Source of the DNA: Afifellaceae bacterium
Lineage (GTDB): Bacteria; Pseudomonadota; Alphaproteobacteria; Rhizobiales; Afifellaceae
NCBI GenBank assembly: GCA_028284625.1
Contig: JANQRH010000016.1
Span: 186,001-250,000 of the forward strand
DNA length: 64,000 nucleotides
Direction of reading: 5' to 3'
Both the position numbers and the translations under genes were made by a program. The notes under the pieces were generated by a model. It searched no databases. It had not been told where the DNA came from and was given only the letters and a program-made list of their open reading frames with translations. Position 1 is the stretch's first letter, and each line of letters starts with the position of its first letter. Positions 54,547 to 63,504 of this stretch are shown piece by piece.

Positions 54547-55427
54547 CAGTAATGCACCCGGCGCTCGATGTAGCGGAACTGGATGACGGTGAGCGCGCCG
54601 ACGACCAGGAGAAGGATGACGGATTGGGCGGCGGACGAGCCGAGGTCCTGGCCGACGAAGCCGTCGGAATAGACCTTGTAGACGAGGATCGTCGTCGCCT
54701 GCTGCGGGCCGCCGGAAGTGATGGTGTGGATGACGCCGAATGTCTCGAAGAAGGCATAGACGACGTTCACGACGAGCAGGAAGAACGTCACCGGCGACAG
54801 GAGCGGAAAGACGATCGTCCAGAACCGTCGCCAGAAATGCGCGCCGTCGATCGCGGCGGCCTCGATCACGCTTTTCGGGATGGCCTGAAGGCCGGCCAGG
54901 AAGAACAGAAAATTGTAGCTGATGCGGCTCCAGGACGACGCGACGACCACAAGACCCATTGCCTCGTTGGGATTGAGCACGTGGTTCCAATCATAGCCGA
55001 GCACGCCGAGATACCAGCTCACCAGCCCGACATTGGGGCTGAACATGAAGAGCCACAGCACGCCGGCAACCGCCGGCGCCACGGCATAGGGCCAGATCAG
55101 CATCGTGCGATAGGCGCCGGAGCCTTTGATAATCCGGTCGGCCATGACCGCGAGCCACAGAGCCAGCGCCATGGAGACGATCGTCACCAATCCGGAGAAC
55201 ACGGCCGTCGTCTGGAAGGACGCGAGATAGAACGGATCGGTCAGCAGAAAGCTGAAATTGCCGAACCCGACAAACAGCGCCTTCAGGCCGAACGGATCAG
55301 GGATGAAGGCCGATTGATAGATCGCCTGGGCAGCCGGCCAGAAGAAGAAGACGGCCGTGACCGCGACCTGCGGCAGAAGCAAGAGATAGGGCAGCGTCCA
55401 GCCGCCGAACGTGACCCGCTTATCCAT
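54546..55427 (-). CDS. ugpA: Glycerol-3-phosphate ABC importer, permease UgpA
   Basis: A 293-residue permease with six helices, the first in [20 protein letters not shown] and the EAA loop in [20 protein letters not shown]. Family text includes [18 protein letters not shown]. Together with UgpE it forms the channel. The start at 55427 lies 50 bases after the ugpB stop with a stem-loop between. Stop overlaps ugpE by one base. Confidence 0.95.
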   Translation of the reverse strand: MDKRVTFGGWTLPYLLLLPQVAVTAVFFFWPAAQAIYQSAFIPDPFGLKALFVGFGNFSFLLTDPFYLASFQTTAVFSGLVTIVSMALALWLAVMADRIIKGSGAYRTMLIWPYAVAPAVAGVLWLFMFSPNVGLVSWYLGVLGYDWNHVLNPNEAMGLVVVASSWSRISYNFLFFLAGLQAIPKSVIEAAAIDGAHFWRRFWTIVFPLLSPVTFFLLVVNVVYAFFETFGVIHTITSGGPQQATTILVYKVYSDGFVGQDLGSSAAQSVILLLVVGALTVIQFRYIERRVHY

Positions 55428-55439
55428 CCGCCGCGTGGC

Positions 55440-55463
55440 GTTCGGGGGCCGTGGCCCCCGAAC
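55440..55463 (-). other. Intercistronic stem-loop between ugpB and ugpA
   Basis: GTTCGGGGGCC at 55440-55450 and GGCCCCCGAAC at 55453-55463 are perfect reverse complements with only GT between, so the folded form is a 9-base stem with a small loop. It lies between the binding-protein gene and the permease genes. Such hairpins after a binding-protein gene commonly protect its 3' end or slow downstream transcription, giving more binding protein than permease. No T-run follows. That role is inference. Confidence 0.65.
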
Positions 55464-55477
55464 CGTTTATTAGAGCC

Positions 55478-56785
55478 TCAGCGATTGGCTTGCTCGAAGC
55501 GACGCAACAATTGATTGCCGCGGTCGACGGCGCTGTCGAGCGCTTCCTGCGCGCTCTTGTCGCCCGACCATACCGCCTCGAGCTCCTCGTCGATGATGCC
55601 GCGAATCTGGTCGAAGCTGCCGAGCCGCAGGCCCTTGGAATTGGCCGTCGGCTGGTTTGCCGTCATCTGGATCACGGCGATGTCGGTGCCCGGATTGGCT
55701 TCATAGAAGCCCTGTTCGCGGGTCAGGTCGCCGGCAGCTGCCGTGATCGGCAGATAGCCCGTGTCCTGATGCCATTTGGCCTGCACCTCCGACGAGGAAA
55801 TGAAATTCATGAACGCCGCCACGCCGGCATATTCCTCCGTTTCATGACCGGCCATGACCCACAAGGAAGCGCCGCCGATGATGGTGTTCTGCGGCGCGCC
55901 ATCGACGCCTTCCCAGTAGGGCAGCGGACGCACTTCGAACTCAAACTCCGCCTCGGCATTGATGCCGGCATAGCCTGCGGAGCTTTCGGTAAAGAGCGCG
56001 CATTCGCCGCCGCGGAAGTTGGCGCCACCCTCGTTGCGACGGCCGGCATAGAAGAACTTACCGTCCTTGGCCCAATCGCCCATTGTCTGGATGTGCTTGA
56101 CCTGTGTCGCGCCGTTGAAGGCCAGTTCCGTGTCGAGCCCGGCAAAGCCGTTGTCCTTCGTCGCGAACGGCACGTTGTGGTAGGCGGAGAAGTTCTCCAG
56201 GTGCACCCAGCTCTGCCACGCGGTGGTCAGCGGGCATTCGTGGCCGGCGGCCTTAAGCGCGTCGAGCACGTCGCCGACTTTCTGCCAGGTCGACAGGTCC
56301 GTATCGGGATCGATACCGGCGCCTTCCAGCGCGTCGCGGTTCACCCACAGAACCGGCGTCGACGAGTTGAAGGGCATCGACAGCATATCGCCGCCAGTGG
56401 TGGTGTAGTAGCCCTTGACGGAGCCGATGAACGCATCCGGATCGAAATCGGCACCGGCGTCGGCCATGAGCTGGTAGACCGGCGTGACTGCGCCCTCGGC
56501 GGCCATCATCGTTGCGGTGCCGACTTCGAACACCATGAGGATGTGCGGCTGCTCACCTGCGCGGAAGGCGGCAATGCCGGCGTTCAACGTCTCAGAATAG
56601 TTGCCCTTGTGCGAGGCAACGACTTTGTAGTCGCTCTGGGAGGCGTTGAACTTTTCCACCTGCTCGGCGACCAATTCGCCTAGCCGCCCGGTAAAAGCGT
56701 GCCACCATTCTATCTCCGTCGCCGCCTGGGCAGTTCCCACCGTTACCGTGGTGGCTAGGGCGGCAGCTGAAAGCTTCTTCCACAT
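55478..56785 (-). CDS. ugpB: Glycerol-3-phosphate ABC importer, binding protein
   Basis: A 435-residue periplasmic binding protein with a signal peptide (1-22, AALATTVTVGTAQA). It matches UgpB closely in the text KGNYSETLNAGIAAFRAGEQ, FEVGTATMMAAEGAVTPVY, GYYTTTGGDMLSMPFNSSTP, APQNTIIGGASLWVMAGHET, WHQDTGYLPIT and RGNQLLRRFE. It captures sn-glycerol 3-phosphate for uptake. The ATG at 56785 has a GGAGGA site; longer frames upstream lack similarity. First gene of ugpBAEC. In E. coli the operon is induced by phosphate starvation; no clear Pho box was seen here. Confidence 0.96.
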   Translation of the reverse strand: MWKKLSAAALATTVTVGTAQAATEIEWWHAFTGRLGELVAEQVEKFNASQSDYKVVASHKGNYSETLNAGIAAFRAGEQPHILMVFEVGTATMMAAEGAVTPVYQLMADAGADFDPDAFIGSVKGYYTTTGGDMLSMPFNSSTPVLWVNRDALEGAGIDPDTDLSTWQKVGDVLDALKAAGHECPLTTAWQSWVHLENFSAYHNVPFATKDNGFAGLDTELAFNGATQVKHIQTMGDWAKDGKFFYAGRRNEGGANFRGGECALFTESSAGYAGINAEAEFEFEVRPLPYWEGVDGAPQNTIIGGASLWVMAGHETEEYAGVAAFMNFISSSEVQAKWHQDTGYLPITAAAGDLTREQGFYEANPGTDIAVIQMTANQPTANSKGLRLGSFDQIRGIIDEELEAVWSGDKSAQEALDSAVDRGNQLLRRFEQANR

Positions 56786-57085
56786 TGCGATCCTCCACTG
56801 AAGACGAATCCGTTCTTCGGAATCCTTGGGCGAGAGCCTAGGAAACGCCGGTCGGCGTGGCAATAGCGCGGCGACTGTGACAGCCGAACAACAGGGGCTG
56901 GGAGCGTCGTGGACATATGGCCGCGCAGGTGCGGGTACCCGCGCGGTTCGCCGCGGCGGGAGGGCCCGCCGGGGCCTTGGACACAATAAGCCTGGACAAA
57001 GGGCCGCCTCGGGCTCCAGGCTCGGTTATCGGCGTTGCGCGTTCGGTGGCGACGCCCGTTTGAACGTGAGCAAATCGCCTAATCG
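56786..57085. other. 300-base divergent gap between ugpB and the ATP-grasp gene
   Basis: Promoters for both operons should be here. A single CTGTGACAG at 56875-56883 resembles half of a Pho box but no second half at the right spacing was seen. No gene or strong repeat. Confidence 0.5.
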
Positions 57086-58540
57086 ATGCCAGCGCGAAGC
57101 GACAACGAGGCCACGCATCTTTTTGCGGATTACGATCCGGGCGAGTGGTTCTGCGAGCTGCGCGGTCGCGGACGAGGTGCTCATACACGCGACATTCAAA
57201 AGCGCCTCGGCGCGCTTGACCGGGCGGCGCTGCGCAAACGCGCCAAGGACGCGGCGAAGGAGCTCTTCAACCTCGGCATCACGTTCACGGTCTACTCCGA
57301 ACGCGAAGCCATCGACCGCATCCTGCCCTTCGATGTGATTCCGCGGATCCTGACGCCGAACGATTGGCAGCAGATTGAAAGCGGCACGAAGCAACGCGTG
57401 GCCGCGCTCAATCACTTTCTCCACGACATCTATCACGACGAAAAGATCCTGAAGGACGGCATCGTGCCGGAAGACCTGGTGAAGACGAACGCCAATTATC
57501 GCGAGGCGATGAAGGGCTTCTCTGTTCCCCAGGGCACGTATGTTCATGTGTGCGGAACCGATCTCGTCCGTGACGAGAAGGGTCGGTTTCGCGTGCTTGA
57601 AGACAATGCGCGCACGCCGTCGGGCGTCTCCTATGTCATCGAGAACCGCCATTTGATGATGCGCGCGTTCCCCGACCTTGCCGACGGCATACCGATCGCC
57701 GACGTCGACGAATACGGCTCGCATCTGATGCGCACGATGCAGGATGTCGCTCCCACTGGCGTCACCGATCCGACAGTCGTGCTTCTGTCGCCGGGCGTCT
57801 TCAACTCAGCCTATTTCGAGCACGTCTTCCTGGCGCGCGAGATGGGCGCCCAATTGGTGGAGGGGCGCGACCTCATCGTTGAGGACGACAAGGTGTTCAT
57901 GCGCACAACGTCAGGCCGCGAGCGGCTGCATGTGATCTATCGCCGGATCGACGACGATTTTCTCGACCCGAAGGTGTTCCGGCCCGACAGCTTGCTTGGC
58001 GTTCCCGGGCTCTTCGATGCCTATCGCAAGGGCAACGTGACCTTGGCGAATGCGGTCGGCACCGGGGTCGCCGACGACAAGGCGGTCTATGCCTATATGC
58101 CGCGGATCATAAAATACTATCTCGGCGAAGACCCGATCCTGGAAAACGTCCCGACCCATATCTGTCGTGAGCCGGACGGGCTGCAATATACGCTCGACAA
58201 TCTGGAGAGCCTTGTCGTCAAGCCGGTGGGCGAGTCCGGTGGCTATGGTGTCGTCATCGGCCCGCGCGCGACCAAACGCGAGCTTCGCGAACTGCGGGCC
58301 AAACTGAAGAAGAACCCGAAGAACTTTATCGCGCAGCCCATGGTGCGCCTATCGGTCTCACCGACCCTGGTGGGCCGCGCCATTGAGCCGCGTCATGTCG
58401 ATCTGCGTCCGTTCACGCTGACCGGCAAATCGAGCTGGGTGCTGCCGGGCGGGCTGACCCGCGTTGCGCTGAAGCGCGGGTCGCTGATCGTCAATTCGTC
58501 GCAAGGCGGCGGCTCGAAGGATACCTGGGTCCTTGGCTAG
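57086..58540 (+). CDS. Circularly permuted ATP-grasp type 2 protein
   Basis: A 484-residue protein of the circularly permuted ATP-grasp (DUF404/DUF407) family. Family text: LPFDVIPRILTPNDWQQIES, HDIYHDEKILKDGIVPEDLV, VLEDNARTPSGVSYVIENRH, YRRIDDDFLDPKVF and VVKPVGESGGYGVVIGPRAT. These enzymes are predicted to form amide bonds with ATP, probably on a peptide or small acid; no substrate is proved. First gene of a three-gene operon with an alpha-E protein and a transglutaminase. The alpha-E start lies inside its last 8 bases. Length normal. Confidence 0.95.
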   Translation: MPARSDNEATHLFADYDPGEWFCELRGRGRGAHTRDIQKRLGALDRAALRKRAKDAAKELFNLGITFTVYSEREAIDRILPFDVIPRILTPNDWQQIESGTKQRVAALNHFLHDIYHDEKILKDGIVPEDLVKTNANYREAMKGFSVPQGTYVHVCGTDLVRDEKGRFRVLEDNARTPSGVSYVIENRHLMMRAFPDLADGIPIADVDEYGSHLMRTMQDVAPTGVTDPTVVLLSPGVFNSAYFEHVFLAREMGAQLVEGRDLIVEDDKVFMRTTSGRERLHVIYRRIDDDFLDPKVFRPDSLLGVPGLFDAYRKGNVTLANAVGTGVADDKAVYAYMPRIIKYYLGEDPILENVPTHICREPDGLQYTLDNLESLVVKPVGESGGYGVVIGPRATKRELRELRAKLKKNPKNFIAQPMVRLSVSPTLVGRAIEPRHVDLRPFTLTGKSSWVLPGGLTRVALKRGSLIVNSSQGGGSKDTWVLG

Positions 58541-59474
58541 TCTCGTCGCCCGCTTCGCCGCGAACATCTACTGGCTCGGGCGCTATCTGGAGCGCGCCGA
58601 GAACGTCGCCCGCATCCTCGCCATCAACGAGACCTATGCGCGCGACAATCCGGGCGGCCCGAGCTGGCAACGTGTTCTTGATCTCCATGCCGATTCGAAG
58701 CGTTTTCTGGAGCTGCACGGCGAGCCGACGCCTGAATCGGTACTGGCCTTCTATCTGATCGATCGCGACAATCCCTCGTCGATCGTCTGCTGCGCCCGGT
58801 CGGCGCGGGAGAACGCCCGCTCCGTGCGCCACCTCATCAGCACGGAGATGTGGACGCATCTGAACGTCTTCTATACCGGCCTCTCGGCCCTTCAGAAGCG
58901 CGACGTGACGGTCAACACGCTGTCGAAAATTTCTCATAGCGTGGTGACGGGCTGCCAGGATTTCGAGGGTGTCGCGGAAGGCACGTTCCTGAGGGCGGAA
59001 CCCTGGTGCTTTTATCAGCTTGGCAAATATATCGAGCGGGCCGACCAGACCACGCGCATCCTCGACATGGGCTACGACCGGCTGACACCCGCCGGCGACG
59101 ACGCCGTCGCCTGGGTGCACTGGAATGTGCTGCTGCGCTCCGTCTCCGGCTACCACGCCTATCGCAGCCGTCACCCCGGCGCATCGCGCCCACCGGACAT
59201 CGCCGCCTTCCTGCTTTATGACGACGAGTTCCCGCGGGCGGTCAAGCTCTGCGTGGGTCACGTCACCATGCGGTTGCGCGATCTGGAGCACCGGCACGGT
59301 AGCGAGCTGACGGCGGCTCTTGAGACGGAACGCCGTCGGCTTGAGTTCCTGGTCGGGACCGGACCCGGGAAGACCCTGACACCGAGACGGCTTCATCACT
59401 ATCTGGACGACGTTCAGCAGCATCTGGCGCGCGTTTCCGATGCCATCGGGGCGTGCTATTTCGCCGGCGATTAG
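58533..59474 (+). CDS. Alpha-E (DUF403) helical protein
   Basis: A 313-residue, mostly helical protein of the alpha-E family: ARFAANIYWLGRYLERAENV, ARILAINETYARDN, the motif SARENARSVRHLISTEMWTHL and FLRAEPWCFYQLGKYIERAD. It is thought to help the ATP-grasp enzyme, perhaps as a carrier or tether of the product. It starts at a TTG that overlaps the ATP-grasp stop by 8 bases, with no better start downstream. Followed after 30 bases by the transglutaminase. Confidence 0.92.
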   Translation: MASLVARFAANIYWLGRYLERAENVARILAINETYARDNPGGPSWQRVLDLHADSKRFLELHGEPTPESVLAFYLIDRDNPSSIVCCARSARENARSVRHLISTEMWTHLNVFYTGLSALQKRDVTVNTLSKISHSVVTGCQDFEGVAEGTFLRAEPWCFYQLGKYIERADQTTRILDMGYDRLTPAGDDAVAWVHWNVLLRSVSGYHAYRSRHPGASRPPDIAAFLLYDDEFPRAVKLCVGHVTMRLRDLEHRHGSELTAALETERRRLEFLVGTGPGKTLTPRRLHHYLDDVQQHLARVSDAIGACYFAGD

Positions 59475-59504
59475 GACCAAAGTCGCTCGCTAGGAGACGC
59501 GGAC

Positions 59505-60404
59505 GTGCAGAGATTGCGGGTCACACATACGACAAGCTACGCCTACCGGAAGAGCGTCGAGTTCGGCGATCACAGGCTGATGCTCAGGCCGCGCGACAGC
59601 CACGACCTGCGCCTCTTGAATGCGACCTTGTCGATTGAGCCCGCTGCGAATGTTCGCTGGCTTCACGACGTGTTCAGCAATTCCGTCGCGGTCGCTGCCT
59701 TCACCGAACCATCGGATGTTCTACGCGTCTCGTCGGAGATCGTCATCGATCGCTACCCGGCATCGGCGATCGAGTTCGGCGTGGAGACCTATGCGAAAAA
59801 AATTCCGTTCAGCTACCCGGCCCGGGAAATACCCGATCTCGGACGAACCATCGAACGCCACTTCTCCGATCCCGACCGTCTGATCACCGAATGGACCCGA
59901 GCGCTGCTCGAAGAGCCCGAGGTCCAGGGGCAGACGGAGCCGTTCCTCGTGGCCATGTCGCGACGCATCAAGGAGAGCTTCACCTACGTCACACGCCATG
60001 AGCCGGGCGTCCAGGCGCCGGTGGAAACGCTGCAGCTCGGCAGCGGAACCTGCCGCGACTACGCGGCCTTCATGATGGAGGCAGTGCGCAGCGTCGGCCT
60101 CGCATCGCGGTTTGTCAGCGGCTATCTGTACGACCCGGCGGTCGACGGGGTCGAAGCGCAGGTCTCAGGCGCCGGAGCAACGCATGCCTGGGTGCAGGTC
60201 TATCTGCCCGGCGCCGGCTGGATTGAGTTCGACCCGACCAATGGCGGCGCCGGCGGGCACAATCTTGTGCCCATCGCGGTGGCGCGGGAGCCGGCGCAGG
60301 CCGTTCCGATCTCCGGCACGTTCTCCGGCGACTCGGAGGATTTCATCGGCATGGATGTCGATGTGAGCGTGACGTCGCTCAATACGTTCGACAACGTCGC
60401 GTAG
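59505..60404 (+). CDS. Transglutaminase-like protease-fold protein
   Basis: A 299-residue protein of the transglutaminase-like superfamily with the bacterial N-terminal beta domain (1-90, MQRLRVTHTTSYAYRKSVEF). The triad is C183 in GSGTCRDYAAFMME, H227 in GATHAWVQVYLPG and D243 in EFDPTNG. No signal peptide. It starts at a GTG behind TAGGAG. With the ATP-grasp and alpha-E genes it forms a conserved set; it may act as a peptidase that trims or attaches the modified peptide. In many genomes an Anbu (ancestral proteasome-like) peptidase gene follows; none is seen here, where a convergent cytochrome gene comes next. Confidence 0.93.
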   Translation: MQRLRVTHTTSYAYRKSVEFGDHRLMLRPRDSHDLRLLNATLSIEPAANVRWLHDVFSNSVAVAAFTEPSDVLRVSSEIVIDRYPASAIEFGVETYAKKIPFSYPAREIPDLGRTIERHFSDPDRLITEWTRALLEEPEVQGQTEPFLVAMSRRIKESFTYVTRHEPGVQAPVETLQLGSGTCRDYAAFMMEAVRSVGLASRFVSGYLYDPAVDGVEAQVSGAGATHAWVQVYLPGAGWIEFDPTNGGAGGHNLVPIAVAREPAQAVPISGTFSGDSEDFIGMDVDVSVTSLNTFDNVA

Positions 60405-60429
60405 GGGCGGGCGACACGGCACAGCGCTT

Positions 60430-60453
60430 AACCTCCCCCTTGAGGGGAGGGTT
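60430..60453. repeat. Palindromic repeat at a convergent junction, copy 2
   Basis: TTAACC-TCCCCC-TTGA-GGGGAGGGTTA forms a near-perfect hairpin between the converging transglutaminase and di-heme cytochrome genes. The core CCTCCCC at 60432-60438 pairs with GGGGAGG at 60444-60450. It resembles the element at 45854-45877. Confidence 0.6.
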
Positions 60454-60483
60454 AGGTCCTGCCTGGAGCCTCGCCTGCCTCTA

Positions 60484-61692
60484 TCATAATGCGCTGACGA
60501 AAGCCGCAAGGCTCGCGCGTTCCGCTTCGCTGAGCGCCATATAGCGCGCCCGTGCGGTCGCCGCCTCGCCGGCATGCGCGCGGATCGCTGCGTCAATCGT
60601 AGCGGCACGGCCGTCATGCATATAGCGGCGCCCTCCGGTCGGCTGCATCGCAATGAGGGGTGCGGTTCGCCATTCCGCCGACGCGACGCCTGGCGCGCCG
60701 ACGCCGTCGTCCAGATCCGGCCCCATGTCGTGCAGCAGCAGATCGGTGAACGCAGCGACCGTCTCGCCATCCTGCGTCGGGAGGCTTGGCACATGGCACG
60801 CAGCGCAGCCGGCTCCGGTGAAGAGCCGCGCGCCCGTCGACGCACCGGAAGGGGGTTCGCGCAGCGGGAGACTTTCAAGATATGCGGCGACGGATTCGAT
60901 CGCCGCTTCGGTGACCTCGTGGTCGCCGAGGCTTGAGCCCGATCCCGCTGCGGCGAGGCAGTCTGCCTGGCGCGGCGTGCAATCACCGTATGGCCGCGGC
61001 CGCCGGGCGCTTGAGAGCCCCATATCCAGGGCGAAGGCATCGGCGATCTGTTCCTTGAGCGTGGCGATCTCCGCCTTCCATCCGTAGCGGCCGAGAACCT
61101 CGCCCGATTCAGTAGCAATCATCGCTGCCCGGCCGGAGATCCCGTCGCCATCGCGATCGTCGGGATCGGCGCGCGTCAGCACGGCGGCGATGTCGATCCG
61201 CTCCAGGGCCGCGCGGCCGAGCAAAGGCGGCGCCAGGCGCGGCGATTGCTGCGTCTCAGCGTCAAGCGCGCCGCGATCGAGGTGAAGCGACAGGACATAG
61301 CCGCGCAGCGCAGCGGTCGACGCGGTGAGCACCGCGCGTCCTTCAGGCGTCATTCCGGCGGCGGCCTGGCTCTGCAGCGCGTGCCCGTAGACCGGGTCGG
61401 GGTTCCCTGCCCCGTCGGCAAAGCGCAGCACCAGGCCGCGGCTCGCTATGCGGCGATCCGGCGCCTCGGTGAAGCGTCCCGACAGCGCCGGCCCGGCGTG
61501 GCAGCCGGCACAGCTTCGCGCCGCATAGAGCGGCCCGAGGCCGCCCGAGGCATCGGCCGAGCTCGGCGCAGTGACCCAGTCGCTCTCAAAGAGCGCCTGC
61601 CCCGAGGCGGCGTCGCCCTCCGCCGCCGCGGACGCAGCCTGAGCGGCGACAAGCGCGAGGGCCAGCAGGCGGATAGCATGGCGTGGCTTCAT
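60484..61692 (-). CDS. Di-heme cytochrome, DUF1111 / di-heme oxidoreductase family
   Basis: A 402-residue periplasmic protein with a signal peptide (1-24, ALALVAAQAASAAA) and two c-type haem sites, CAGCH at 61-65 and CAACH at 296-300. The text DRDGDGISGRAAMI and the late VASAEWRTAPL fit the di-heme thiol-oxidoreductase-like family that is distantly related to cytochrome c peroxidases. Reaction unknown. The ATG at 61692 starts the signal peptide; the frame is open further upstream but without signal. No partner gene is beside it; PPK2 is divergent. Confidence 0.88.
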   Translation of the reverse strand: MKPRHAIRLLALALVAAQAASAAAEGDAASGQALFESDWVTAPSSADASGGLGPLYAARSCAGCHAGPALSGRFTEAPDRRIASRGLVLRFADGAGNPDPVYGHALQSQAAAGMTPEGRAVLTASTAALRGYVLSLHLDRGALDAETQQSPRLAPPLLGRAALERIDIAAVLTRADPDDRDGDGISGRAAMIATESGEVLGRYGWKAEIATLKEQIADAFALDMGLSSARRPRPYGDCTPRQADCLAAAGSGSSLGDHEVTEAAIESVAAYLESLPLREPPSGASTGARLFTGAGCAACHVPSLPTQDGETVAAFTDLLLHDMGPDLDDGVGAPGVASAEWRTAPLIAMQPTGGRRYMHDGRAATIDAAIRAHAGEAATARARYMALSEAERASLAAFVSAL

Positions 61693-61821
61693 CGGCGGCC
61701 TGTGGAGCGGACAATCGCGGCGGTTTGACGGCCGGGTCATCATAGCCCGCGAACATGTCCTCGGCGGATGCATCGCCAACAAATGGTTCACCGGCGGCTG
61801 TTAGGTCAGTATGCTTGCCGC

Positions 61822-62703
61822 ATGCATTGCACAATCGACACCGCCCCCTTCACCGTCACCGGCGAGCGCCAGGTGAAGCTCTCAGACGCGCCCCAAACGG
61901 TCGACCCGTTCTATTCCGACAAGGACGACTACAAGTCGCTCCTGGAGGAGTTCCAGGACGAGATCAACGACCTGCAGCGGATGATGTACGCGCATGACCG
62001 CCACAGCGTGCTCCTGGTCTTCCAGGCCATGGATGCGGCGGGGAAGGACAGCACGATCCGCCACATCATGTCGGGCGTGAATGTGCACGGTGTGACCGTG
62101 CATCCTTTCAAGCGCCCCAGCGCGGAGGAGCTCGATCACGATTTCCTGTGGCGGACGACGAAGGCGATGCCGCAGCGCGGCCGGATCGGCATTTTCAACC
62201 GCTCCTATTATGAGGAAGTCCTGGTCGTGCGGGTACACCCCGAAATTCTCACCAAGTATCAGAAGGTGCCGCCGGAGCTGATCGATCTCGATGCGGTGTG
62301 GGCGGAGCGCTACGAATCCATCCGCGACCTTGAGCGGCATCTGGCGCGCAACGGCACGATGGTGCTGAAATTCTTCCTGAATCTCAGTCGCGACGAGCAG
62401 CGCAAGCGCTTCATTTCGCGGATCGACGAGCCGGAGAAGAACTGGAAGTTCTCCGAAGACGACGTGAAGGAGCGCGGCTTCTGGGACGATTATCAGCGCG
62501 CCTATGAGGATGCGATCAACGCGACGGCCGCGCCGCATGCGCCGTGGTTCGTCATTCCTGCCGACGACAAAAGGAACATGCGGCTGATCGTTTCGCAGAT
62601 CGTGCTGGAGAGCCTTGGCGGCCTAAACCTACACTATCCCAAGGTCAGCGATGAGCGGCGGCAGACATTGCAGCACTGCCGCGAGATGCTGCTTCAGGAT
62701 TAA
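61822..62703 (+). CDS. Polyphosphate kinase 2 family protein
   Basis: A 293-residue cytoplasmic kinase of the PPK2 family. Walker A-like FQAMDAAGKDST (68-78), the lid region FNRSYYEEVLVVRVHPEI, and FFLNLSRDEQRKRFISRIDE; the text FKRPSAEELDHDFLWR is also diagnostic. It transfers phosphate between polyphosphate and nucleoside mono- or diphosphates; the length and sequence fit the class III group that can use AMP and ADP. The ATG at 61822 was chosen; a longer start at 61768 has little similarity. Stands alone. Confidence 0.94.
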   Translation: MHCTIDTAPFTVTGERQVKLSDAPQTVDPFYSDKDDYKSLLEEFQDEINDLQRMMYAHDRHSVLLVFQAMDAAGKDSTIRHIMSGVNVHGVTVHPFKRPSAEELDHDFLWRTTKAMPQRGRIGIFNRSYYEEVLVVRVHPEILTKYQKVPPELIDLDAVWAERYESIRDLERHLARNGTMVLKFFLNLSRDEQRKRFISRIDEPEKNWKFSEDDVKERGFWDDYQRAYEDAINATAAPHAPWFVIPADDKRNMRLIVSQIVLESLGGLNLHYPKVSDERRQTLQHCREMLLQD

Positions 62704-62866
62704 CGCTCCGTACGCGCTCTTTCTCCCCAGCCACATTAACCAGAGAACGCCGATCTTCGTCTGAACGGTGGCCAGCGCGTCGCGTGTGGGTTACCTTCCT
62801 CCGTGGGCTACGAGCGCGGACTCGTGAGGCTGGCCTGTTTAGTTCGGAGTGGAGGTCTCGCCAAAG

Positions 62867-63178
62867 ATGAGCGACGCGCAACATAGACTCCTGGAGCGGA
62901 AGAAGCGACTGGTCGAGCAAATTGCAGAGCTCGACAAGCAGGTCGCAGAGCTGAAGCGGCGCGATGACCGGCGCCGTGCGGAACTGGCCGGCAAGGCCGT
63001 GCTCAGATACGCCCAGGACAATCCCCAATTCTCTTCGATCCTGCGCGGAATCCTGGACACCTCGGTGGTGCAGAAGCGGGACCGCGATCTTTTCGAACTT
63101 GAGGACCAGCCGCCGGAGCCGACGCCGATCAGGCGCGAGATCCTCGTTGGGGTTCGCCAGGCGGTCAAAAGCAACTAG
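62867..63178 (+). CDS. Small coiled-coil protein, tandem paralogue 1
   Basis: A 103-residue protein: a charged coiled-coil N-terminus (RLLERKKRLVEQIAELDKQV, AELKRR), then a core RRAELAGKAVLRYAQDNPQF, SSILRGIL, and DRDLFELE, then a tail with Pro. The core repeats in the following gene. The look is like the small TraD/MobC-like mobilisation accessory proteins (RR..GA.VL... DR.LF.L), but no relaxase is near. The ATG at 62867 was preferred over the GTG at 62849. Function unknown. Confidence 0.6.
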   Translation: MSDAQHRLLERKKRLVEQIAELDKQVAELKRRDDRRRAELAGKAVLRYAQDNPQFSSILRGILDTSVVQKRDRDLFELEDQPPEPTPIRREILVGVRQAVKSN

Positions 63179-63199
63179 TCGCCTTGATCGGAAACGGGA

Positions 63200-63448
63200 A
63201 TGCCGGACCGGGAAAAAGAACAACGGCGAGCGGAACTGGCAGGCGAAGCCGTCCTGAAATTCGCCAGGACTGACCGACAGTTCGCGATCGTGCTTCGTGA
63301 CATCCTCGAAGGCTCAATCACCGATCCGGGTGATCGTGAATTGCTCGGCCTCAAGGCGCAGATCCCGGTCAGGCGACATTTGCTCAATCGCGAGGCACAG
63401 CGCGCCGTTTTCGCCGACCTCGGCGCGGATTCCATTTTGGGGCAGTAG
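63200..63448 (+). CDS. Small protein, tandem paralogue 2
   Basis: An 82-residue protein that repeats the core of the preceding gene without its coiled coil: RRAELAGEAVLKFARTDRQF, AIVLRDIL, GDRELLGL. It begins 21 bases after the first paralogue. A GGAAACGGGA sequence precedes the ATG at 63200. The pair looks like a tandem duplication followed by divergence. Function unknown, same caution as for copy 1. Confidence 0.6.
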   Translation: MPDREKEQRRAELAGEAVLKFARTDRQFAIVLRDILEGSITDPGDRELLGLKAQIPVRRHLLNREAQRAVFADLGADSILGQ

Positions 63449-63504
63449 CGCGGCCGCTCATTCGCCAGCCGCCGCTCATCTTGGGGGCGTCTTCGTCAGT
63501 CGCA

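Noticed and set aside
56873-56885. CTGTGACAG upstream of ugpB as a Pho box
   Set aside because: One half only; the second 7-base repeat at an 11-base period was not found.
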